NCBI GenBank assembly: GCA_937892085.1
Contig: CALAVD010000236.1
Coordinates: 1 to 5,947 of the forward strand
DNA: 5,947 nt
Source of the DNA: an uncultured Prevotellaceae bacterium
Lineage (GTDB): Bacteria; Bacteroidota; Bacteroidia; Bacteroidales; Muribaculaceae
Reading direction: 5' to 3'
The translations under genes and the position numbers were made by a program. The notes under the pieces were generated by a model that saw only the letters and a list, made by a program, of their open reading frames with translations, did not search any database and had not been told where the DNA came from. Positions 1 through 5,858 of the stretch are shown in pieces; the stretch's first letter is position 1; the number at the start of each line of letters is the position of its first letter.

Positions 1-1
1 C

Positions 2-73
2 TCTAGAAAATCTAGCGTATCTAGAAAATCTAGCGTATCTAGAAAATCTAGAATCTCTAGAAAATCTAGAAAA
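2..73. repeat. Tandem array of eight 9-bp TCTAGNNNN units (four 18-bp units)
   Basis: Units start at 2, 11, 20, 29, 38, 47, 56 and 65. Every unit begins TCTAG; the last four bases are AAAA, CGTA, AAAA, CGTA, AAAA, AATC, AAAA, AAAA. The 18-bp form TCTAGAAAATCTAGCGTA is repeated exactly at 2-19 and 20-37, and 38-55 and 56-73 are variants. The array gives eight CTAG tetramers at exact 9-base spacing, while the whole 5.6-kb gene shows only about five. It continues to the window edge, so the full copy number is unknown. It starts beyond the terminator and so is probably not in the protease mRNA. Confidence 0.93.
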
Positions 74-85
74 ACAACAAATACC

Positions 86-120
86 AAAAAGGCCGCCCCC
101 TCAATGGGAGCGACCTTTTT
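86..120 (-). terminator. Intrinsic terminator of the protease gene
   Basis: A 15-bp stem (86-100 with 106-120) closes a 5-base loop (101-105), with A runs on one side and T runs on the other. On the + strand two positions mismatch (93 with 113, 97 with 109: C opposite A); in the minus-strand RNA both become G-U pairs, so the stem is unbroken only in the protease transcript. The U run follows directly. It lies about 70 bases past the stop codon. Confidence 0.9.
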
Positions 121-139
121 TATTGATTAGTGTTGCAGG

Positions 140-176
140 CGAGATCCGTTCCTCGTTCCACGATTCACGTTCCTCG
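140..176. repeat. Degenerate 7-bp tandem repeat in the 3' untranslated region
   Basis: Read in steps of seven, the bases are CGAGATC, CGTTCCT, CGTTCCA, CGATTCA, CGTTCCT and a trailing CG; every unit starts CG and the best units agree at six or seven positions. The array is flanked by a 7-base direct repeat, GCAGGCG, at 135-141 and 181-187. It lies in the transcribed segment between stop codon and terminator. Function is unknown; it may be a short dispersed intergenic repeat. Confidence 0.65.
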
Positions 177-188
177 CGCCGCAGGCGC
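176..188 (-). other. Small GC hairpin immediately after the stop codon
   Basis: GCGCC (176-180) pairs with GGCGC (184-188) around a 3-base loop. The stem begins at the base next to the TAA stop (189-191). It has no U run and cannot act as a terminator by itself; it may guard the mRNA 3' end or simply belong to the adjacent repeat. Confidence 0.5.
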
Positions 189-3100
189 TTATTTGAACAC
201 TTTCTTCGCAGTGGTCTTGCTGCCGTCGCTGTAGCGCGTCACCACTATGTTCATGCCCTGGAACGGCTTGTCGCTTATCATACCAGCAGTGTTAACATAG
301 TCAACACCCACCACCTCACGATAGCCATCGGCGAAGACACCGTTGATGGCGGTGATGATGTTGTCGCTGCCATCGGCAGTTGACAAGTTCAACGGATAAA
401 CCACAAAGTTGGTGCTTGGCTCGCGGTCTATCGACTTGAAATGACCATAGTCACTGTCGGCAGTGCGTTGTACCACGGCAACAAAACGGTAAGCCGCACC
501 TGGTGTTGGCCTCTGAGTACCTTCGGCATTATAGCTCCAGTCAACTGTCAACGCACCACTAATCTCACTGTCGTTGTCGGGAACGACAAACACGTTATTG
601 TCTTCACATTCAGCATAGGTAATTTCGCAAACCTCCTGAATCTTAGGATTCATGAAGAAGTAGTAAACGTCGTCACCATGATACCTGCCAAGTGCGCCCT
701 TACCACCGTTGATATTCAAGTTCGAGGGCAGGAAGTTGGCAGTGCAATAGAGGTTCATAATATAGCCTGCATCATCACCGGTACTGAGAGTGTAAGAATT
801 ATTTACTGGAAGCACCTCTATAGTATAGTTCATGTCGTCGGTGTAACGACCGGTTACACTACCAGCAACAATCTTCTTGCCAACGGCAGCATTGAGCATT
901 GCCTTAATGCCGTCGGTCTCGGTACCTTCGGGGAACTGCAGGAGAACCCAGTTGCTCTGATCCCAGTCGCCCTTGCTCTGCCAATACTGTGACTCAGAGC
1001 TACGATCCTTCATGTAGTCGATTTGACCATCTTGAATCTCGGTGGCATAGATTGAGGCATTACCCTGATCCTTGCACCACAGCTTGCCCTCGTCGGCGTT
1101 GGCATAAACGGCAACCAGCTCATCGCTAATCGTGAAGCGGTTGCCAGGATAACCCTCCATTTCGATAGTGGCAAGCGTAGCCTCGGTAGTCACCAGCGGA
1201 GTGCGGAAAGCTACCTCGTAGATAAAGCCACGATAGCCGCCTACATAAACTCGATAAATCTTGTCTGCATCAAGTTCGGCACTGGTCAAGGTTACAGTTG
1301 AATTTGTTGTCGTGCTACTTTGCCAATCTACTTGATTTCCCTCAGTTAAAGAGCCATCGGCATTCTCGGTGAGTTCATAAACTGCAAGGAAAGTAGCATA
1401 AGAACTCGACACACCACTGTTATTATAGCATAAAGCTTTCACCTGAGTACAATTAGTAACATTATAGTAGCCAAAATACTGAGTTGTGTTAGAGGTCAAA
1501 GCACTGCTCTCAACGTTAGGGCCTAACATCAAAGTTCCTGTGGTGCTTTCATCAATAGCGATAGCAAAATAGCTTGAACCTTGGAACACATCGGTAGCAT
1601 CCCACTGGTGACCATACCAGTAACCATTAGCATTATAGCGCCCAAGCCATTTTTGACCCATATAAGCACTACCTATATATGTCATTGCTCCAGGCACATC
1701 GAGCCAAGCACACTCATCGCTTTCATACTCGGTATAATTATATGGTGAATTAAATTCCTCGGCATAGCAGTCATTAAGACCTATTGTAGAATAATTCTGG
1801 ATATCGAGATAGTTACCATAAGCTGTTCCATTCTCGCCCACCGAAGCAAAAAGATATACATCGGCTTTGGCAGAGCCACTAGTTAACGTAACTTGTCCCA
1901 CTCGATAAGAACCCATTTCTTCGGGAGCATTGAATGTTACAGTCACTGTTGCACCATTAGTTGCCTCACTAATGCTGATATTGCTCTTATCTACAGAAAA
2001 TACGCCACCCACATCATTGGTCATTGTCACTGTCACATCACTATTGAGACGAGTGCCCGTAACGGTAAATGTTTGGGTAAGAACCTGCCCTGGAGTAGCG
2101 GTAAAGCTTAATTGTGTAGGATCCACACTGAGCGATGGAGTTTTCACCACCTGCGTCTTCTCGTAGAGATAAATGTTGTTAGCACTTGTATTGATACTAA
2201 ATGTATTATTATAGTATCTCAAGTAGTAACTGTTTTTACCTTGATAATACAACTGGTTATCTCCTTTAGTCCAATTATTAGTCGAACTGGTGGCAAAGGT
2301 GAGTTTGCGATTATTACCACTTCCCGAATTTGTAGCATAGTAATCACCGTTCTTGAACGTCCACAACGAGCTACTGCTTCCTGCCGTCCACACCGATGTG
2401 GCATCAACGTCGTCGCTCTCGATGTAAACCGCATCAGCAATCGATGCATCGCTCTTAATAGTCACTGCATCGCTTGCAACAGTTGTGTTGCTGTGCCCCA
2501 TTGCATAAGCAGAGCCGGCACTGTTGCCGCTCACGATCAGATACTCATTTCCGGCAGTCAATGTGGTGGTGAGCACATAGATGTAGGTGGGCGTGTCATT
2601 AGCAGTACCTGTGAGAGCCACTTGCTGCGAAACGTTGCCGCTGGTGAGGTTCAAAGTGCCAGTGAAAGTTCCCTCGTTGGCCGAGTTGAAGGTCACAGCA
2701 ACGGTGAGCGAGCCGTCGTTGTTTAGTGTTGTGTAGTCGAGGCTATTCTTGTCGATCGAGAACACATTGTTTGCATCGGTCAGGGTCACTGCCACGTCCT
2801 CGCTCAAGAAGCGACCGCTCACGGTAACCGTCTGGCTGCTGCTCTCGTTGAGCTGTGTTTCGTAGGCAAGTGTCGTCTTATCGACCATGAGAGTTGGTGT
2901 TGCTGCTTGGGCGGTGCCGGTGATGGGCACGGTCACGGTGCTGGCGCCGTTGCTGCTCAGGGTGAGCGTGGCGGTGGTGTTGCCAGCGACAGTTGGAGCC
3001 CAGGTAACGGTTATAGATCCTCCGCTGGTGCTGAGCGAGCTCTTGTCGATGCTATAGACATTAGCACCACTGATTGCCGCGGTGATGTTCTGGCTCAGGT

Positions 3101-5777
3101 TGGTGCCAGTAACAGTCACGGTCTGAGTATAGGTCTGAGTTGCATAGCCACTGAATGTCAAGCTCGTGGGGTTAGCAGCGATTGTTGGGCCCTGGGCAGT
3201 GCCGGTAATGGGCACTGTCACGGTGTTGGCACCAGTGCCAGTGGTGGTGAGCACCAGGTTGGCAGTCGAAGTGCCGCCTGCGGTTGGAGCCCAAGTCACA
3301 GTAACGGTAGTCGAAGCAGCATTGAAGCTTGTGGGGCTCACGCTGTAGAAGCCGTTGGCATCGTCCTGGATAGCCGCGGTGATATTACCCTGCAAGTTGC
3401 TGCCGGTCACGGTCACTGTCTTGGTGTAGGTAGAGCCGCTGTTGCCGGTGAAGCTCAAGCTCGTGGGGTTAGCGGCGATGACGGGAGCGTTGTAAACACC
3501 CTTACCGGTGAGCGACACTGTAACACTCGAGGCATTACTGCTTGCAAGGGTCACGGTGCCGGTGTAGGTCTGCGACACATTGGCTGTTGGGCTGAAGGTC
3601 ACAGTGACGGTAGCACTTGCCGTGCCATCACTGTTCTTAGTGATTGATGTCTTGTCGATAGAGTAGTTGCTGCCACTCTTTGTGAGCGAGATGTTTCCCT
3701 CAAGGTTCTCGCCGGTAACGGTAAAAGTCTTAGTGGTAGTAGTCCCCGCTGCCACGTCGCCAAAGTCGAGGCTTGTGGGCGAGGCGGTGATTTTAGGTGT
3801 CGTCGTATTATTTAAAATATACTCAATTCCAGCCAATGCATTGATTATTCCATTACCCCTCTGCTTAGCAGGGCTGGCTGGATTGCTATAAGCAGTTGCG
3901 GTATTCCTTATAACCTCTTTCACTCCATCAACATCAAGAGTTGGGTCGGCTTGCAGGTAGAGAGCAACAACACCAGCCGAGATTGGGGTAGCCATTGAAG
4001 TGCCACTCATTGGTCCCCAATAATCATAAGTGTTTGTCCCCAATGAATAACGATATGACGCATCAGAAGACGAAGGGCTTGCATAACGATTAATAGATGA
4101 AACAACAGAATGACCAGGCGCTGTAATAAATGGATGATCTACGCCATTATAGTCTGTCCCATAACTTGAGAAATAGGCAATATCGCCTTGGCTATATGAG
4201 CTATTGCTATATGAGCCAGTACTACTGCCATAATTGTAAGGCACACTAAGACGTGAACACATAGCGCCAACACTAATGGTCTTGCTGCCTGTCATGTCGT
4301 CACACATTGTTCCCTCATTTTGTCCTTTGCTCAATGTATATCCACTAATCGAGCCAGAAGAAGCCAATTGGCTATAATTATTCTCGGTAAAGACATTAAT
4401 AACATTGCCAGCACTGCCAGTGATAACGTATGCAAGTTTGTAGGAACCTTTGTTTGTTCCTAAATAAGGTACAATATTGAGGTTGTAACGGCCATTCTCA
4501 GCATCAACACTACCCGCTATTTCAATACCACCATCACTTACTGATGTAAAATAACTAGATAGTGTGCTAGCGCTAATGGTTCCATTACTCATTGCTTCAC
4601 TGGTGTAAACAGCAGTCCCACTGCTATTCAACACTTTCACTTGAACTTTGAGTTGATCACTTGTGCTATTCCAGACATCACAAATGCCATAAATGTACAA
4701 CCCGTAGTTCGACATGCTGCTGATGGGAGTGTGAATCACTGCCATGGCATCGCTACTACTTGCTAATGTCTTATTTGCATAACCTGTGCGATCTGCCTCA
4801 TTACCAGCGGCTAAAAGTATCACAGAACCATATTGTTCAGCAATCTCATCATAACCTAATGATATTTCACTCTTGCCATCGTGAGGGCCAACCTCACTAC
4901 CTAAACTGATACTTATGACACAAGGCTTACCAACGCTCTTTGCATAGTTTGCAATATATTTGGCCGAATTAAGAATAGCATCATCGGTAAGTCCACTTCC
5001 TTCGCCTGCTCCACAAAGAACAAGATCTACTTCAGGAGCCATACCGGAATAATTTCCCACTTTTGAACCTGCAGCACAACCTGTGGTATGAGTTCCATGA
5101 CTAGCTCCTGTATCATCGGTCGTTAAGGCTGAAATACCATCAGTTGTGGTGTACTGATATCCACTAAGGGTAACACCATCGATAGTAACAGTTGTTCCTC
5201 CTGTGCTTGCAGTGGTTTGATTGGGTCGATATACCGCTTTCACTCGAGAATTGCCACTTGCATCTTTAAATGCCGTGTGGTTAAACTCAATACCATCGTC
5301 AATTATACCAAGCACCACATCCTTACCAGTAAATTCCTCAGGAAGACCATAATTTGTGCCGTCCCATGCCTTGTCGGCATTAGTAACCGAGCAAGCTTGG
5401 TCAGTAAACATTTTCATTTTGCGAGAAACAGAAACCTGTTTTACACTGCCCAATTTAGCAACTTCCTCAATTTTATCAACTGGGATTTTTGCAGTGACAA
5501 AGTGCTTATAAACACCATTTACGATAACACCAAGTGCCTCTAGTTCCCCTATTGATGCGTCATTAAGGTTGATGAAGCAATTGATGTATTCTACACCATT
5601 CACCGCTTTTGGGCTTGCATAAGGGCTTTTTTTGAGAATTGCAGTATCTTGCAATTCTCTAATTGCTCGTTGCTGCAAGAAAACTTTAGTCCCAGCCGAT
5701 AGCTTGTCTACATTGTCGGCCAGTGCTACCGCAGTCGCCGCTATGGCGACCATTAAACACGTTAGAATCTTCTTCAT
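189..5777 (-). CDS. Secreted multidomain subtilisin-like (S8) serine protease with Ig-like repeats and T9SS-type sorting tail
   Basis: The protein has 1862 residues. The full S8 catalytic set is visible: Asp in GIIDDGIE (D160), His in SHGTHTTG (H227), oxyanion Asn in LAAGNEAD (N326) and Ser in SGTSMATP (S594), so it should be an active endopeptidase. It opens with a Sec signal peptide and a propeptide, followed by the protease, Ig-like repeats, unassigned binding-type modules and a C-terminal sorting tail; each is listed separately. The ATG at 5777 is chosen because it directly precedes the Lys-Lys plus hydrophobic signal peptide and lies about 45 bases from a good promoter; the stop is TAA. 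It is far longer than a minimal subtilase (about 270-400 residues) because of the C-terminal extension. No frameshift or internal stop is present. It appears monocistronic, with its own promoter and terminator. The natural substrate is unknown; nutrient proteolysis, host-protein cleavage or maturation of surface proteins are all possible. The S8 assignment is very secure; the role is inference. Confidence 0.97.
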   Translation of the reverse strand: MKKILTCLMVAIAATAVALADNVDKLSAGTKVFLQQRAIRELQDTAILKKSPYASPKAVNGVEYINCFINLNDASIGELEALGVIVNGVYKHFVTAKIPVDKIEEVAKLGSVKQVSVSRKMKMFTDQACSVTNADKAWDGTNYGLPEEFTGKDVVLGIIDDGIEFNHTAFKDASGNSRVKAVYRPNQTTASTGGTTVTIDGVTLSGYQYTTTDGISALTTDDTGASHGTHTTGCAAGSKVGNYSGMAPEVDLVLCGAGEGSGLTDDAILNSAKYIANYAKSVGKPCVISISLGSEVGPHDGKSEISLGYDEIAEQYGSVILLAAGNEADRTGYANKTLASSSDAMAVIHTPISSMSNYGLYIYGICDVWNSTSDQLKVQVKVLNSSGTAVYTSEAMSNGTISASTLSSYFTSVSDGGIEIAGSVDAENGRYNLNIVPYLGTNKGSYKLAYVITGSAGNVINVFTENNYSQLASSGSISGYTLSKGQNEGTMCDDMTGSKTISVGAMCSRLSVPYNYGSSTGSYSNSSYSQGDIAYFSSYGTDYNGVDHPFITAPGHSVVSSINRYASPSSSDASYRYSLGTNTYDYWGPMSGTSMATPISAGVVALYLQADPTLDVDGVKEVIRNTATAYSNPASPAKQRGNGIINALAGIEYILNNTTTPKITASPTSLDFGDVAAGTTTTKTFTVTGENLEGNISLTKSGSNYSIDKTSITKNSDGTASATVTVTFSPTANVSQTYTGTVTLASSNASSVTVSLTGKGVYNAPVIAANPTSLSFTGNSGSTYTKTVTVTGSNLQGNITAAIQDDANGFYSVSPTSFNAASTTVTVTWAPTAGGTSTANLVLTTTGTGANTVTVPITGTAQGPTIAANPTSLTFSGYATQTYTQTVTVTGTNLSQNITAAISGANVYSIDKSSLSTSGGSITVTWAPTVAGNTTATLTLSSNGASTVTVPITGTAQAATPTLMVDKTTLAYETQLNESSSQTVTVSGRFLSEDVAVTLTDANNVFSIDKNSLDYTTLNNDGSLTVAVTFNSANEGTFTGTLNLTSGNVSQQVALTGTANDTPTYIYVLTTTLTAGNEYLIVSGNSAGSAYAMGHSNTTVASDAVTIKSDASIADAVYIESDDVDATSVWTAGSSSSLWTFKNGDYYATNSGSGNNRKLTFATSSTNNWTKGDNQLYYQGKNSYYLRYYNNTFSINTSANNIYLYEKTQVVKTPSLSVDPTQLSFTATPGQVLTQTFTVTGTRLNSDVTVTMTNDVGGVFSVDKSNISISEATNGATVTVTFNAPEEMGSYRVGQVTLTSGSAKADVYLFASVGENGTAYGNYLDIQNYSTIGLNDCYAEEFNSPYNYTEYESDECAWLDVPGAMTYIGSAYMGQKWLGRYNANGYWYGHQWDATDVFQGSSYFAIAIDESTTGTLMLGPNVESSALTSNTTQYFGYYNVTNCTQVKALCYNNSGVSSSYATFLAVYELTENADGSLTEGNQVDWQSSTTTNSTVTLTSAELDADKIYRVYVGGYRGFIYEVAFRTPLVTTEATLATIEMEGYPGNRFTISDELVAVYANADEGKLWCKDQGNASIYATEIQDGQIDYMKDRSSESQYWQSKGDWDQSNWVLLQFPEGTETDGIKAMLNAAVGKKIVAGSVTGRYTDDMNYTIEVLPVNNSYTLSTGDDAGYIMNLYCTANFLPSNLNINGGKGALGRYHGDDVYYFFMNPKIQEVCEITYAECEDNNVFVVPDNDSEISGALTVDWSYNAEGTQRPTPGAAYRFVAVVQRTADSDYGHFKSIDREPSTNFVVYPLNLSTADGSDNIITAINGVFADGYREVVGVDYVNTAGMISDKPFQGMNIVVTRYSDGSKTTAKKVFK
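192..383 (-). other. T9SS type A-like C-terminal sorting domain (residues about 1799-1862)
   Basis: The tail ends VVGVDYVNTAGMISDKPF, then GMNIVVTRYSDGSKTTAKKV and FK. It follows the usual order of type IX secretion tails: a 'V..Y...G' strand, a short turn with a conserved Gly, an 'IVV..Y.DG' strand and a last strand with Lys residues at the very C-terminus. Such tails direct outer-membrane translocation and are normally cut off by a sortase-like protease during attachment. No T9SS machinery gene is in the window, so export by this route rests on the tail. Confidence 0.78.
387..1199 (-). other. C-terminal module, possibly OB-fold-like (residues about 1527-1797)
   Basis: The segment reads TLATIEMEGYPGNRFTISDELVAVYAN, then LWCKDQGNASIYATEI, a stretch with DWDQSNWVLLQFP, then VGKKIVAGSVTGRYTDDMNYTIEV. 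A five-strand pattern of this kind, with 'L.a.ya...g..lwckD.gnasi' followed by 'G..v.G.v.G.y', resembles the OB-fold-type modules of Bacteroidetes surface proteins. A second part (1661-1797: YIMNLYCTANFLP, GDDVYYFFMNPKIQEV, AAYRFVAVVQR) looks like a further small barrel or sandwich. The fold is inference and the ligand is unknown. Confidence 0.45.
1200..1832 (-). other. C-terminal module of unknown family (residues about 1316-1526)
   Basis: The stretch starts YGNYLDIQNYSTIGLND, has an aromatic core (YTEYESDECAWLDVPGAMTYIGSAYMGQKWLG, NGYWYGHQWDATDVFQGSSYFAI), then TNCTQVKALC and ends KIYRVYVGGYRGFIYEVAF. It is rich in Trp and Tyr and has close Cys pairs (1337/1356, 1443/1450) that could form disulphides in the periplasm or outside. 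The all-beta pattern with a final 'VYVGGYRGFIYEVAF' strand pair suggests a beta-sandwich binding domain. No family name can be supported from the sequence alone. Confidence 0.5.
1839..2141 (-). repeat. Fifth Ig-like repeat (residues about 1213-1313)
   Basis: TPSLSVDPTQLSFTATPG, then QTFTVTGTRLNSDVTVTMTN, FSVDKSNIS, GATVTVTFNAPEEMGSYRVGQVTLTSG match the strand order of units 1-4. It is closest to unit 4 (VFSIDKNSLDY; SRFLSEDVAVTLTDAN-type wording) and not to units 2-3, and ends in VYLFASV without the 'TGTA' signature. Confidence 0.8.
2142..2594 (-). other. Unassigned Tyr-rich module between Ig-like repeats 4 and 5 (residues about 1062-1212)
   Basis: This module interrupts the Ig-like array. 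It opens with YVLTTTLTAGNEYLIVSGNS, has a central VWTAGSSSSLWTFKNGDYYATN, and closes with Tyr-Tyr pairs at 1177-1178, 1184-1185 and 1188-1189 before NIYLYEKTQ. The alternation of 'W.f.ngdYY', 'L.YqGkn.YYLRYYNN' and 'iYLYEK' suggests a beta-trefoil-like or other all-beta fold with exposed aromatic residues, as in carbohydrate- or protein-binding modules. I recognise the pattern from secreted Bacteroidales proteins but cannot give a family name; binding is inference. Confidence 0.5.
2598..3797 (-). repeat. Four tandem Ig-like (HYDIN/choice-of-anchor type) repeats, residues 661-1060
   Basis: Four units of about 95-102 residues follow one another (661-760, 764-862, 863-958, 959-1060). Each starts with a 'P.I.A.PTSL.F' strand, continues with 'TKTVTVTGSNL.GNIT', then 'YSIDK.S', 'TVTVTWAPT', and ends 'TVTVPITGTA'. 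This is the common beta-sandwich repeat of Bacteroidetes secreted proteins and probably works as a stalk or adhesion spacer. Units 2 and 3 are the closest pair and share long near-identical DNA stretches, for example 3159-3182 with 3456-3479 (23 of 24 bases) and 2914-2940 with 3199-3225 (25 of 27 bases). Unit 4 is more diverged. Confidence 0.88.
3807..5393 (-). other. Peptidase S8 catalytic domain (residues about 129-657)
   Basis: The domain carries D160 in GIIDDGIEFNH, H227 in SHGTHTTGCAAG, the substrate-binding strand ISISLGSEVGPHDG (288-301), oxyanion N326 in LAAGNEAD, and S594 in GTSMATPISAGVVALYLQ. The residue after the catalytic Asp is a second Asp (D161), giving D-D-G as in kexin/furin proteases instead of the usual D-T-G or D-S-G. 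The distance from N326 to S594 is 268 residues, well over the roughly 65 of classical subtilisin, because of an inserted beta-rich domain. The domain ends with the helix DVDGVKEVIRNTA and GNGIINALAGIEYIL, the usual C-terminal end of the fold. Confidence 0.96.
4323..4772 (-). other. Beta-rich (jelly-roll-like) insert inside the protease domain (residues about 336-485)
   Basis: Between the oxyanion Asn and the catalytic Ser lies about 150 residues of strand-like sequence: YGLYIYGICDVWN, LKVQVKVLNSSGTAVYTSEAM, GGIEIAGSVDAENGRYNLNIV, YKLAYVITGSAGNVINVFTEN. An insert at this same place, folded as a jelly roll, is known in the clostridial Csp proteases and relatives. The match in position and strand pattern is seen in the sequence; shared fold is inference. 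It probably rigidifies the domain or restricts substrate access. Confidence 0.6.
5394..5717 (-). other. Propeptide, inhibitor-I9-like (residues about 21-128)
   Basis: This segment lies between the signal peptide and the catalytic domain. It contains the alternating pattern EYINCFINLND, then LEALGVIVNGVYKHFVTAKIP, then a short helix-like VDKIEEVAKLG and VKQVSVSRK. A hydrophobic strand, an 'LGV.V' turn and a final strand ending just before the protease core are typical of subtilase propeptides, which chaperone folding and are removed by self-cleavage. The exact processing site is not visible; about residues 120-135 is likely. Confidence 0.7.
5718..5777 (-). other. Sec signal peptide (residues 1-20)
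   Basis: The N-terminus MKKILTCLMVAIAATAVALA has two lysines, a long Leu/Val/Ala-rich core and an A-L-A motif before D21, fitting signal peptidase I cleavage after A20. A Cys occurs at residue 7, but it is too close to the N-terminus and lacks a lipobox, so a lipoprotein is unlikely. Export to the periplasm by Sec is the expected first step for a T9SS client. Confidence 0.92.
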
Positions 5778-5823
5778 CTTTGATAATATTTATAGAATTT
5801 TATTGGCATTGAGATGTATAAAA
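5778..5823 (-). promoter_or_regulatory. A/T-rich 5' leader without Shine-Dalgarno
   Basis: The bases before the ATG read AATATTATCAAAG on the minus strand, with no AGGAGG-like stretch within 15 bases. This is usual in Bacteroidetes, where A-rich, unstructured leaders favour initiation. Confidence 0.6.
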
Positions 5824-5827
5824 AATA

Positions 5828-5858
5828 CAAAATTACTAAATATTCAAACAAGAGCAAA
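5828..5858 (-). promoter_or_regulatory. Bacteroidetes-type promoter (TTTG-N19-TAATTTTG)
   Basis: Read on the minus strand, TTTG (5858-5855) is followed by 19 bases and TAATTTTG (5835-5828), a full match to the Bacteroidetes primary sigma factor consensus, -33 TTTG and -7 TAnnTTTG with about 19-21 bases between. The transcription start should fall near 5821-5823, leaving a leader of about 45 bases. Two other TAnnTTTG matches lie further upstream (TATTTTTG twice, in AT-rich DNA), but one lacks a well-spaced TTTG within the window and for the other it would fall at the window edge. Confidence 0.75.

Noticed and set aside
2..73. CRISPR array
   Set aside because: Units are only 9 or 18 bp with no unique spacers of 25-40 bases, so this is a simple tandem repeat.
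123..992. Open frames on the + strand opposite the 3' end of the protease gene
   Set aside because: They lie antisense to a long, domain-bearing frame, have no promoter or ribosome-binding support, and their translations show no recognisable family.
2907..3647. A 246-residue + strand frame rich in Gly, His and Ala opposite the Ig-like repeats
   Set aside because: Its repeated look is a mirror of the Ig-like repeat DNA (GC-rich Thr/Val/Gly codons read backwards), not an independent gene.
5755..5759. Lipoprotein signal based on Cys at residue 7
   Set aside because: The Cys is too near the N-terminus and not preceded by a lipobox; the A-L-A site at residues 18-20 fits signal peptidase I.
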